Positions 7,701 through 15,500 of a stretch of DNA of 16,420 bases are shown here, piece after piece (position 1 is the first letter of the stretch; each line of letters opens with the position of its first letter). The notes below the pieces were generated by a model. The model worked only from the letters and a program-made list of their open reading frames with translations, ran no database searches and was not told the DNA's origin. Origin of the DNA: Gp13-AA77 sp036521995 (GTDB taxonomy: Bacteria > Acidobacteriota > Terriglobia > UBA7540); contig DATDGR010000131.1 in the NCBI GenBank assembly GCA_036521995.1, positions 1 to 16,420 on the forward strand, given 5' to 3'. Both the position numbers and the translations under genes were made by a program.

Positions 7701-7985
7701 CTCCAGCGCACCGCCCCGGAAGACGACATCCACGAGCTGGCAGACTTCCACTCCCAGTTGACAGGTCTCGCCGGAAGTCTCGGTTTCGCCTACGCCGAGC
7801 CTCCCACACCCGTGCAGAAGGAACGTATGACCGGGCTTTCCAAGCAGCTTGAGGGTTACCTGGCGGGGTTCAATGATCTTGTGAAAAAGGATGTGACTGC
7901 TTACAACAAGGCCGCGCAAGGCGCCGGCGCTCCCACCCTGTTTACGGGAGAACCCGTGGCCGTCAAACCAGCGCCGGCTTTGTAG
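4752..7985 (+). CDS. Large exported Asp-box (BNR/sortilin-like) beta-propeller protein
   Basis: The protein has 1077 residues. ATG 4752 is preferred over GTG 4749 because AGGAG (4740-4744) is 7 bases upstream of it. Residues 1-29 are a signal peptide (MKKT, hydrophobic core 8-25, likely cleavage after LRA). About ten Asp-box motifs of the form S/T-x-D-x-G-x-x-W follow, near residues 85, 139, 190, 248, 296, 385, 531, 598, 653 and 696, with a degenerate one near 343. This indicates two propeller units like the VPS10/sortilin and BNR folds. The motif THGRGIFVLDD at 731-741 closes the propeller part. Next comes a beta-rich segment (about 745-900, FlgD/Ig-like around NRYVWNLHYEP), then a helical, probably coiled-coil region (about 905-1050). 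Such proteins are often labelled 'glycosyl hydrolase' because of the repeats, but no catalytic residues support an enzyme. A secreted binding or scaffold role is likely. Transcription probably starts in the 160-bp gap after ackA. Confidence 0.9.
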   Translation: MKKTCLSYAVLATMAILILAALLPVLRAQVVTEESDSSNTDILKNLKFRNLGPAAAGGRVAAVAGVPDNPSIYYVGAAAGGVFKSTDGGSSWKAVFEHESTASIGDLALAPSNPNFIWVGTGEANVRNDVIDGAGVYFSPDAGQSWKFMGLGEAGQISRVIVDPADSNVVFVGALGHAWAPNSERGVFRTTDGGKTWKKVLFVDDTTGVADLAMEPGNPKVLYAALWHFRRYPWMLEDGGDSSGLYRSTDGGDTWKKLTEGMPPGPLGRIAVAVAPSNPSHVYALIAAKRGMLWQSTDRGDHWTQVSDNHALDVRPFYFSRLAVSPVDENKVYFLSFNVMESDDGGKTAHIAARGVHSDHHAIWIDPKNPNRILEGGDGGAFLSLDGAKSWRFLDGLPIEQFYMVAADSAVPYTLCGGLQDNNAWCGPSTNLGRRSGVANADWYTVAGGDGEYAVPAPSDLNIVYVDSQNGSVRRLDKRTHLSHFVRPYLEGVEEMKPSDLKYRFNWTSPIAVSETNANEVYLGGNVLFKSTDGGRNWTPISGDLSRNDKSKQEVSGEPVEHDISGAETYGTILCITIAPTDPNVIWVGTDDGLVQVTRDGGKSWTNTTAQIPGAPEWARVYQVGVSPFDAGAAFVAFDGHELADRHAYVYKTANYGQSWQKISTGLPDTPAEVVREDPNRQGLLVLGNDTGLFYSPDAGEHWKPLKANFPTAPVWDLKFVKDGHDLVVATHGRGIFVLDDIRPVEELTAEAESGDFHLFTPAPGTLFHRWQIGPAVGYSAPDAPDGVVVDYSLKSKIEATPEQKKARETPVKIVITDSHGQPVNTVYGPSLAGVNRYVWNLHYEPARRIQSETPPEEAQGEAEEPFGGNQGPWVLPGRYHVAVTVKGQTQQADITVRPDPNLQIDPADFRAQAEAALQMRSQVDALNEMINRIDGLDHEITAFQNTVQADKDLQGKYSSLLSQARSLDEKLKALKAKVYSPTLQRTAPEDDIHELADFHSQLTGLAGSLGFAYAEPPTPVQKERMTGLSKQLEGYLAGFNDLVKKDVTAYNKAAQGAGAPTLFTGEPVAVKPAPAL

Positions 7986-8098
7986 GGACAGGCGACCTCG
8001 CTCATCGTGCGGCTCGGCCACCTTGACTCACAATGTCGTGCTGATCTGCTTCGTGCGATAGCGGGATAGACGGTGGAATGACCCGCCTCCCGCCGAGA

Positions 8099-9247
8099 CT
8101 ACACACCTGAAACCGTGGCGGTGTTTCTTTCCCTTCGGCGTCGCCTCCGCGCCGCCGGATGGGCTTCAGATTCCGGCTCCGCGGCTGAACGACGATTCAG
8201 GAGGGCCTTCCTCAGCCAAGTGAAAAGGGCGCCGTTCGCCAGCGTGATCAGGGTCGCCAGCGTGGGTGACTTGGTGAGCGTGTCGAGAACGTCTACCGTC
8301 CAGCTCTTCCCCTTGACTGTCACGCGCCCCTTTCCTAAGGCGTTGATCTGAAGCTGATCGCCTCCCAATTTGAGGTGCTCGACGCGCAGTGGCGGTTTGC
8401 CGGCCGGGCTCTCGGCGCTCAAGACCGGAGCCCCGCCGGCATCGAGCGCTCCAATCCGCAATCCTCGTGCCTGAAAGAACTCCCCAGTCCCCAGCGTGAA
8501 AGGCTCGAAGAGGCCATCGGGGCCTCCGGCAAGGCCCCGTTTAGCGACCGACTCAAAGTGAAAGCGAAAGTTCGAATCCTCAGACGCGATAAAGGTGATT
8601 CCGAGTGATCCGTTGAGCGCTTGCTTCCAGTCGCCCACCTTCAGCAGGACACGACAGGCCGGCGCTGGGGACGATCCCTCGAGCGGGAACGGAATCACGG
8701 TGTCCAGGCGGACCGAGACTTCCGCTCCGCCGGCTTTCATCTCCACGCTTCGATACCGGTCCGACGAAGCCGCTTCGTGCTGGAAAAAGCTGACGCTGCC
8801 GGGAGTCTTGGCGCCGTCCCCGAGAACGACCACCGAGGTTCGGCAAGTGGCGCCGCGTCCGCCCTCGTTTCCGGAAGACTCGGTGACGTAATCAATGGCC
8901 GAGCCGAACGCAGGCGGTGAGAGTCCGAGGGCCTTCAGCCTGGCCACCGACTCATTCGCCAGCCGCGCCTGGTCGAAATAGACGTCCACCGCTTCGTTGG
9001 CACGTCCGTCGTGTGAAACGAGCTCCTGCGACGCACCGTCGAGGACCGGCTGTTCAATCACCAAGGCTTGCTCCGCCGCGCGGGCCACCGCGGGAGCAAA
9101 CTGGCCGGTATCCTGGAGGTCAACCGGAACGAAGGGAATGGCGGCCAGCAGGTACTCCGCGGCCAGCACGGCGCCAAATGCCCCGAGGGCCGCCGCCCAC
9201 CGAACGGTTCGCTTGTGTCTGTATAGCCTGATAAGGTAAGCGATCAT
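8099..9247 (-). CDS. Hypothetical membrane protein with a periplasmic domain between two membrane segments
   Basis: I do not recognise the family. The protein is 382 residues from ATG 9247; GTG 9253, two codons earlier, is an alternative, and neither has a strong ribosome binding site. Residues 1-16 are basic (IRLYRHKRTVR) and are followed by a hydrophobic segment at about 17-39, probably a signal anchor. The central ~290 residues have no transmembrane stretches. They are rich in beta-prone and Gly/Ala/Val sequence and contain two isolated cysteines (in ATCRTSV and PACRVLL) that could pair in the periplasm. Near the C-terminus a second hydrophobic segment (TLATLITLANGALFTWL) is followed by a run of arginines (AARRRRRRE) that fits a cytoplasmic tail. 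It lies 39 bp downstream of the 408-residue exported protein on the same strand, so the two are probably co-transcribed and may work together at the inner membrane. Confidence 0.75.
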   Translation of the reverse strand: MIAYLIRLYRHKRTVRWAAALGAFGAVLAAEYLLAAIPFVPVDLQDTGQFAPAVARAAEQALVIEQPVLDGASQELVSHDGRANEAVDVYFDQARLANESVARLKALGLSPPAFGSAIDYVTESSGNEGGRGATCRTSVVVLGDGAKTPGSVSFFQHEAASSDRYRSVEMKAGGAEVSVRLDTVIPFPLEGSSPAPACRVLLKVGDWKQALNGSLGITFIASEDSNFRFHFESVAKRGLAGGPDGLFEPFTLGTGEFFQARGLRIGALDAGGAPVLSAESPAGKPPLRVEHLKLGGDQLQINALGKGRVTVKGKSWTVDVLDTLTKSPTLATLITLANGALFTWLRKALLNRRSAAEPESEAHPAARRRRRRERNTATVSGV

Positions 9248-9269
9248 CGCCACATCTCTAATCGCGTTG

Positions 9270-9285
9270 CCGGCGGCGCCGCCGG
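9270..9285. repeat. 16-bp perfect palindrome between two co-directional genes
   Basis: CCGGCGGCGCCGCCGG is fully self-complementary. It fills much of the short gap between the stop of the 408-residue gene and the start of the downstream membrane gene. In RNA it could form a short GC hairpin that tunes expression between the two genes. It could also arise by chance in such GC-rich DNA. Confidence 0.45.
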
Positions 9286-9286
9286 A

Positions 9287-10513
9287 TTACTCCACGCGCA
9301 CTGCATTGTCGGACCAGGCGGCGACCCAGTCTCCTCCATCCCCATTGGGCTCGCGGCTCTCCCAGGCCCGGACCTGCAGAAGGTGCTGGCCCAAGGAGAT
9401 CCTCTTCGCGCGGTCTTCCCCGTTCCAGTTCCCGCTCTTCGACGCGTCGCGGCGAATACCGTCTTCGATCACGTCTCGGTTCGCGCGCACCGTCATGATC
9501 TCCCCATTCACCAACCCCACCCTTAGAAACTCAGCAGCCGCTTTCTCGAAGTCCGCCCTGGCGTGGAAGCTGTAAGAGGCCTCCTCGTGCTGCTCGGGGC
9601 GGATGTCGCCGGGGTCAAAGCGCAACCGGTCGATGTGGATCGATCCCACCGCCCTGGGGCCGGCGCCGAACCCATAGACACGCAGGCGCGGAGCGGTGCT
9701 GTAGGGGGCGCTTTCCACCTGTACCGAATAACGGGCTGCGGCCGTCCGAGCTCCGAAGCGAGCCGGAATTCGCATTACTTCCATGTGACGGCTGGTATCA
9801 GGAGCCTCGAGGCGGAGAAGCAAGGGCTGCACACCCTCAGCCTCAACCCTCACCTGCACGGCGCCGGGCCGGTCCAGCTCGTAGTACAGCACCATCGGCC
9901 AATTACCCTTGACGAACGCCGCCACATCGAAACGCGACATGCTGAAAGCACTCGCGAATTGGGGACCTTCTTCGTCCAGAAGGCGCGCCGCGTCCCGGGT
10001 GTTCCCATCCGAACGAGAAGATTCAGGCGCCTGCCTGGTTGGGTCCGAAGGCAACGGATCGAAAGCGATTTCGGAACACGACCCAAAAGTCCTGGCGAGT
10101 TTTCGCACTTGGAAAGCCGACTTTCCGTCCTGCGTGGTCTTCTTCCCCTTCATCTCCACGCGCTCCCCGAGCGGAGGCCTAATACCGTTGCTAGCGAGAA
10201 GAGCGTAGGTCTTCTGGTCTTTCTCGCTCACCAGTTCGCTCCCGTCGCCGGAAGGTTGGACACACCCCGTGATGGAGGACAAGTGGTGCCGTAGCTCCCA
10301 ATAAGTCACAGCGGCTGCCGCCGCCGCGCCCGCACCGATCGCGATGCCGGCGCCGGAACCACCCCCTGCGCTGCCAGTCGTCTTGGGATAGTTGGGACTC
10401 GGGGAGGATCCCCGCACTCCCGGAGTCGTGTCATTTTGGGCCGATGCCGAACCACAAACCAGGATCGAGAGAAGAAGTCCCTCCACCCATCGAATCCCAG
10501 AACCCCGATTCAT
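9287..10513 (-). CDS. Hypothetical exported protein with a glycine/alanine-rich segment
   Basis: The protein has 408 residues. The ATG at 10513 is well supported by AAGGAGG (10518-10524 on this strand), 4 bases upstream. Residues 1-26 are a signal peptide with likely cleavage after SASA. A low-complexity linker (27-50) leads to a Gly/Ala-rich hydrophobic stretch (51-70) that could insert in a membrane. Residues 79-145 (SSITGCVQPSGD..., ending in FGSCS) resemble the small beta-barrel 'TGCV...V/EMKGK' domains common in acidobacterial exported proteins; this match is by eye only. The remainder (about 195-408) looks like two beta-sandwich modules, one with MVLYYELDRPGAVQVRVEAEG and one ending in GQHLLQVRAW...WSDNAVRVE. 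No catalytic motif is visible. It is the first gene of a probable two-gene unit with the downstream membrane protein. A surface or periplasmic structural or binding role is inference. Confidence 0.8.
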   Translation of the reverse strand: MNRGSGIRWVEGLLLSILVCGSASAQNDTTPGVRGSSPSPNYPKTTGSAGGGSGAGIAIGAGAAAAAAVTYWELRHHLSSITGCVQPSGDGSELVSEKDQKTYALLASNGIRPPLGERVEMKGKKTTQDGKSAFQVRKLARTFGSCSEIAFDPLPSDPTRQAPESSRSDGNTRDAARLLDEEGPQFASAFSMSRFDVAAFVKGNWPMVLYYELDRPGAVQVRVEAEGVQPLLLRLEAPDTSRHMEVMRIPARFGARTAAARYSVQVESAPYSTAPRLRVYGFGAGPRAVGSIHIDRLRFDPGDIRPEQHEEASYSFHARADFEKAAAEFLRVGLVNGEIMTVRANRDVIEDGIRRDASKSGNWNGEDRAKRISLGQHLLQVRAWESREPNGDGGDWVAAWSDNAVRVE

Positions 10514-10992
10514 AAGCCCTCCTTCGTGCCGGCACGGTCCGGCGCCCTACGGGACGCTGCGACGCTCTGAAGGCCGCTTTCTGCGGCGGAGACAATCTGC
10601 CCCACTTGCCTGTCGAATGGTGACCGCCGCCATCGAATCGTTTCCCGCCCGGCGAACAAAATGAGGACTGATGGACCGGACGTTCCGGTCGATGACTCGA
10701 CAAGAGACTAGAAACCGAGAGTGAGAGATTAGATCGACCAAGAGGGCAAGAACCAAGCCAAAGGGAAGGGCGGCAGTCCGGCGGCACCCGAGGACTCCTA
10801 AGCGACGGACCAAAAAGGAACTAGCTCGACGCCCGCCGCTTGCAACGCACCCTCTGATAGGAAGCCGGAAGGGGTCAGCGCCTAACCGGAAAGATAGAAG
10901 TTAACCGTTCAGATACTCTAGAGCGCTGAGCGAGTACTCGGCGGTGCGGAGCCATGTCACGCGAAGAGGAGGGCCGCAGGGCGGCGATGTGT
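10514..10992. other. Non-coding region upstream of the exported-protein pair and downstream of the SDR gene
   Basis: About 480 bases contain no supported gene. Several small inverted repeats are present: CGTGCCGGCACG (10525-10536), a perfect palindrome just beyond the ribosome binding site of the exported-protein gene; GCCGC/GCGGC (10573-10587, 5-base loop); GACCGGA/TCCGGTC (10674-10690, 3-base loop); and CGAGTACTCG (10931-10940). None is followed by a T-run. The promoter of the two-gene unit must lie here on the - strand, but I found no clear -35/-10 pair. Confidence 0.5.
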
Positions 10993-11889
10993 TCAGTCGG
11001 CTGTTGATGCAAGGCCCGCCGGTGCATCTGCCGAAAGCTTCAGGTCGAGACCGAAGTCGTTCTTCACACGTTTCCGAAAGCTCTCGGCGTCCAGGGCATT
11101 GAACTCGATCCACTGTTCATCCCTCATGGCGGCTCTCCAGCTTAGAAATGGTTCGGCATCTGGTCCGGCAGGATGCCGCAGTTTCCAGGTGCCGCTTTCG
11201 ATGACGTTTCTGATGACCGTCGCGACGACACCCGGTGGTGTCGGATGCTCGAGCGACGCCTGAAATAGTGCGGCGATTTGCCTTCCTTGAGGATAACGCG
11301 ATGAAGGCTGGTGCTCGATGGCATGCGCCATCGGTGTCTCGATAATGCCTGGCTCCACGATGGCAACACGCACGCCGAACGGTTTCATCTCCTGCGCCAG
11401 CACTTCGCTTAAGGCCTCCAACGCGAACTTCGATGCGGCGTATGCACCGAGCGGTGAGGACGCGATTTTCCCTGCCACCGAGGTCACATTGATGATGCAC
11501 CCACTCCTGCGCTCGCGCATGCGCGACAAGACCTGGCGAATGCACCGCAGAGCCCCGAAGTAGTTGGTCTCCATGGTACCCCGAAAGGCTTCCATGGGAA
11601 GTTCCTCGACCGAACCATGCCGTTCGATTCCAGCGTTGTTGACTAGGGCGTCGATCTGCTCGTCTTGCCGATAAACTGCTGCCAGGCAGTCCAAGACGGA
11701 CCGATCGGAATCGACATCCATGGGGAGAATGGAAATCGGCAGTCCCTCCGTGGACGCTCGTGCACCCAGTTCCGGAGCGCGCACAGGATTGCGCATCGTG
11801 GCATATACCTTGTGGCCCGCCCTGCCAAGTTCTAACGCGGTTGCCAGTCCTATTCCAGAACTGGTTCCCGTGATCAGCACCGTTGCCAT
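10993..11889 (-). CDS. Short-chain dehydrogenase/reductase (classical SDR)
   Basis: This is a cytoplasmic NAD(P)-dependent oxidoreductase of 298 residues. ATG 11889 is chosen because a GGAGG lies 8 bases upstream and the Rossmann strand (MATVLITG) then starts at residue 1. The longer open frame to 11940 would add 17 residues of poor character. Visible SDR features are the cofactor loop TGTSSGIG (7-14), D58 in PMDVD, NNAG (84-87), structural N109, and the catalytic S137, Y150 and K154 (YAASK). An Arg at 33 (TMRNP) after strand 2 suggests NADP(H) preference. PG..ET near 180-185 follows the active site. The C-terminal ~100 residues past the core make it longer than the ~250-residue minimum, as in SDRs acting on bulky alcohols or ketones; the substrate cannot be deduced. 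It is divergent from the small gene at 12193 and apparently monocistronic. Confidence 0.92.
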   Translation of the reverse strand: MATVLITGTSSGIGLATALELGRAGHKVYATMRNPVRAPELGARASTEGLPISILPMDVDSDRSVLDCLAAVYRQDEQIDALVNNAGIERHGSVEELPMEAFRGTMETNYFGALRCIRQVLSRMRERRSGCIINVTSVAGKIASSPLGAYAASKFALEALSEVLAQEMKPFGVRVAIVEPGIIETPMAHAIEHQPSSRYPQGRQIAALFQASLEHPTPPGVVATVIRNVIESGTWKLRHPAGPDAEPFLSWRAAMRDEQWIEFNALDAESFRKRVKNDFGLDLKLSADAPAGLASTAD

Positions 11890-12192
11890 CCCTGTTCCCT
11901 CCTCCGCTCCTGCTCCCGCCAAATGACTACGGGCGGGCACCTGGTCGCCAGCAATCCCAATAGGAGCTGCCCAGTGTAGCTGGTATCTCGGCCCGCCGAC
12001 TCAAGGATCTGCCAAATGGACTTCCACTTTGGTGTGGATAACAGCCGGGAGAATCGCCAAATTGACCCGCGCTCGTTCAGGGATCGCTCGGCTCATTCAT
12101 AACTGGTTCATGCTCTTGACAGCCGGAACGGCGGCCCCTAGAATCAGCTTGAGGGAGGCTCCGGATTAAGCGTGGGCCTCACCGGGTGACTA
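11890..12192. other. Divergent intergenic region between the SDR and the small hypothetical gene
   Basis: These 303 bases carry the start signals for two divergent genes. On the + strand there is a clear sigma-70 promoter (12116-12144). On the - strand, serving the SDR gene, only a weak TACACT-like -10 was seen, without a matching -35 at normal spacing. A purine-rich run containing GGAGG next to 11890 is the SDR ribosome binding site. Confidence 0.5.
12116..12144 (+). promoter_or_regulatory. Sigma-70 promoter for the 95-residue hypothetical gene
   Basis: TTGACA (12116-12121, full consensus -35) is followed after exactly 17 bases by TAGAAT (12139-12144, five of six matches to TATAAT). Transcription would begin near 12151, giving a leader of about 40 bases. 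This is the best promoter match in the window. Confidence 0.75.
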
Positions 12193-12480
12193 TTGGAACT
12201 GAACCGAGAGTTCAAGCGCTTGCTAGAGGAGCTGGGCGAGGCCATCAATGAATCCCTGGCTGAGTCGGAGCGCATCGGCGAAGTCATGAGCAAGATCAAA
12301 GCCGCTGGCTACGACTTGTTCCTCGTGCTTGAGGTTACCATCGGCTTCGACAAGCGCGGCGAAGGAGACGTGGTTCACCGGCACAAGATCGGCAAGCGCG
12401 CCAAGTTTCAGATCACCGGCGACGACATTCAGTTCCTCAAAGCCATGCAAATCAGCCTGGATGACGAAGCGAGGGGCTGA
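12193..12480 (+). CDS. Small conserved-looking hypothetical protein (95 residues)
   Basis: I do not recognise a named family. The start is TTG 12193: an in-frame stop lies just upstream at 12187-12189, and the next Met is 31 codons in, which would remove the first helix. Residues 1-40 are charged and helix-like (REFKRLLEELGEAINESLAES...), followed by a likely beta segment GYDLFLVLEVTIGF (39-52). A polar loop and a C-terminal half then appear helical (TGDDIQFLKAMQISLDDE). There is no signal peptide, membrane segment, cysteine or metal motif, so it is probably a small soluble cytoplasmic protein. From memory, similar short proteins occur in other acidobacteria, which supports a real gene, but I cannot verify that here. 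The ribosome binding site is weak (GGTGA at 12185-12189, very close), while the upstream promoter is strong. It is convergent with the mannosidase gene. Confidence 0.7.
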   Translation: MELNREFKRLLEELGEAINESLAESERIGEVMSKIKAAGYDLFLVLEVTIGFDKRGEGDVVHRHKIGKRAKFQITGDDIQFLKAMQISLDDEARG

Positions 12481-12540
12481 AGAGGACCCTTCGAACCTCC
12501 CAGTCGCCTTTAGGATTAGTATCGGGTACGCGATTGCGGC

Positions 12541-15500
12541 TTAGTGTTCGTCCGCAGAACGTGCGTTGCTCGCGGTTGCTGCGTTCCACCGCCCCATGTT
12601 CACACCCATACGCTCGATCGTGTCATACAACGGCTGAGCCGCACGTAGCCCCGGACCCTCATCAGCAACACTGGCAGCCAGAACACGGAGTTTCGGGTTA
12701 TTGGGGAGAGTCAGTACCTTGGCGCCCTGCGGCAGATCGATCTCATAGGCAAACAGGTAAGAGTAGGAATAGGCCTCATTGGAGCCGTCGGCGGCGTGAT
12801 TGTGCGAGGCGAACCAGGCTACGGGCACCCGCTTGATGTAGCCCGGCTTCAGGCCGGTATACTCATACACGGCCCTCATAATAGGTCCATGCTGCTTCAC
12901 GTAGGCGCGGAACCGCCGCGCTCTTTCGGCGCGCGGGCTATGGTCATCGGCGGCGGGTTCGGGTGGCGTCGGGACTTCCAAGGTCTTTTCGTTCCAGGTG
13001 CGGGTATCCCACTGCCCGATGAACCCGCCCCAGTCCTCGATATTCAGTTCGACGGACTTGCCTCCCACGCTGAACGCTGCGGTCTGGTCGCCATCGTACG
13101 AAGCTGCCAGGAGGTAAAGCCGATTGAACTTGCCCGCGGGCAGGTGGATGGTCTGGCCGCGGGCCGTCACCGCATCGGGGTTCCCGGCGCCCGCCGGAGC
13201 CAGGCGAAAGTGAATGCCGGCGTAAGCGACGTCAGTGGGTAGCAATTCTGCCGGCAAGGCCTTCCCTTGCGAGGAATCCGGCCGGTTGAAGTCGCAATCG
13301 AAGCAACCCTCGGCGGGTTTGCCGTCGCGCGTCGCCACCGAGGCATCGTAGGTGAGCGACACCGGTTTCCACACCGGCTCAGCCAGCTTGGAATGCGGCG
13401 GAGCCAGCTTTACCGCGAAGGTGCGGGGCTGATAGGCGCTGAAAGATGTCACCAGCTCCCCGCCCTCCACGGTGGCGGGTCCCGGGGCTTGCTCCTGGCC
13501 ATTGGCCTCGTGCGCGGCGGCAACCGGCGCGGCAAACGAGACTCGCACGTTGGGTTCCGGCTTGCCGCCCGTTTCAACCAGCCGGACGATGACGTCGTCG
13601 CTCTCCTCAGCCTTCTTCAAGGCCATCAGGCGCACGCGGCTGTTACTCACCTTAAGCAGCGAGAAGTCCTTCCCGAGAAATCCCGGGTGCGGGGAAGTCT
13701 CAAAGGCCTTGAGAGGTTCATTCAGGCGGTAGGCTTGCCAGTCCGTCTGCCCCTGGCGCCAGTCTCCCTCGTGGCCCGCAAGCCCGAAGACGAATTCGTG
13801 GCGGCCCCAGTCCTGCGTACCTTGATCCTCGTAACCACCGCGAGTCCCCGGTGTGCGGATCAGGGTCAGGCGAAGAGTGTTGTCATTCGGTTTATCGGAA
13901 GCGTTCTTGTCGTCGGTCAGCACGGTGACGCCGAAAGAGCCGCTCTGATCGGTGAGGTCGACCCAGCGGTGCGAGGCTACCTCAAACTGCCGCTCGTTTT
14001 CGTTGGGCCTTTGAAGGGTTCCGATGTCCCAGTTGTAAGTCGCCATCGGGTTCGAGGCGCTCAGCGGGAAGACCACCTTCAGATTGCCTTGGCTGGCCTT
14101 CCAATCGATCACGTTACCGAATTCCACCCGATTGCCGGCGTCGCCCGCGGAAAGGCGGATCGTCTGCACAAACTTCGAGTCTTCGGCGTCGCGGGAGACC
14201 TCCACCTCCACACGGGCAGGCCCGTTCTCAACCACGCGAATCTGCGCCGGTGCTCCCACGTAAGTGCGCGGTGGCCGCTGCTCGTCGTCGAAATCCATGT
14301 TCCAGGCCGGCCACTGCCTGGGATTATCGGTGATGATCGCCAAACGAATGGGAGCGGACAACAGTTCGCGATTGAGCTTCTTGTCGAAGATGCTGGAAAC
14401 GTCGCCATTCTCGTCGATCTTGACGCGATAGCGCTCGTTTTCAAGCGCAGACTCGCTCACTTGAAGCGACGATGACGCAGGAGGCGCAGAGTCGGTGGGT
14501 TGCACGTCATAAACGGCGTACCCGACCGACGGGACATCGGCCAGGAACAACACCTTGGCGGCGCTGTTACTCTGGCCCTCCAATTGGGCGGGCACCTCTT
14601 TGCCATCCGGGCCAAGGACGCGAACGCCCCTGGGTATACCGCTTGGAAAGGAAACGTCGGCTTCCACCACATCCTGATCCTCAACATTCAGCGAATTAAA
14701 GACCACGAGCGGCGTTCCTTGAACCTGGGTGTTCAAAGCGGACGCAACTGCTTCGGAGGCGCTGGTGAGCACGCTGGCGAACTGGTTCATGGCGATCACG
14801 TCGTCGTTCCACGAGTACTCGTAAGACTTCGGGGTAGCGGTGCCGGCCATGATGTCGTGAAACTGCCCGCCCATCACCAGCCGCCAGGCGTGATTGAGCC
14901 GTTCCAGAGGGTAGGCTTGGCCGCCCAGCCAAGCGGCGGCCACGGAAGCCTCCTCGGCGGAAGTGCCGAGAATTTCATTCTCCCGGTTCCAGCGTTTGTG
15001 GTACGCCTGTGAAGTAATCGATCCGGCGGAGTGGTTAATCAGCTCCAAGTCGCCCTTGTAGCGGGGCATGCGGCTGGTCTCGCCCGGCTTGATGTCGCGG
15101 AACATCTGGTCAGCATCTGACCAGATGACCTGCAAGGGACCGCCGCCTACCTTTACTTTCAGACCGTTCGCGGCGGCGGGTTGCTCCTCTTCGCTGACGA
15201 TAGACTGCGTCGGTGGCAACACCGCCAGGCCCTTGGTCTCAATCGCCTCCATCAACTTTACCGAGTCTTCGGGCGGAGCCCCGCCGATATCGCCGGTGCC
15301 CACGTAATGATAGTCAGCGTAGACGCCGGTGACTTTCCCATCCAGATTGACCCGGTCAGGCCAGTCCCAGACGTAGCCTCCGCCGCCTCGCCCTACGCCA
15401 GCGGGCGGAGTGTTGTTTCGGGTGAGATCGGTGTAGACTCCATCGCCGTAGCTGCCCGGGTTGAGCGCCGCGATGACGGTTTTTCCATCGGGACCTTCCC

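Noticed and set aside
4752..7985. Calling the Asp-box protein a glycoside hydrolase or sialidase
   Set aside because: Asp-boxes are structural repeats. The sialidase arginine triad and catalytic Asp/Tyr-Glu set could not be identified.
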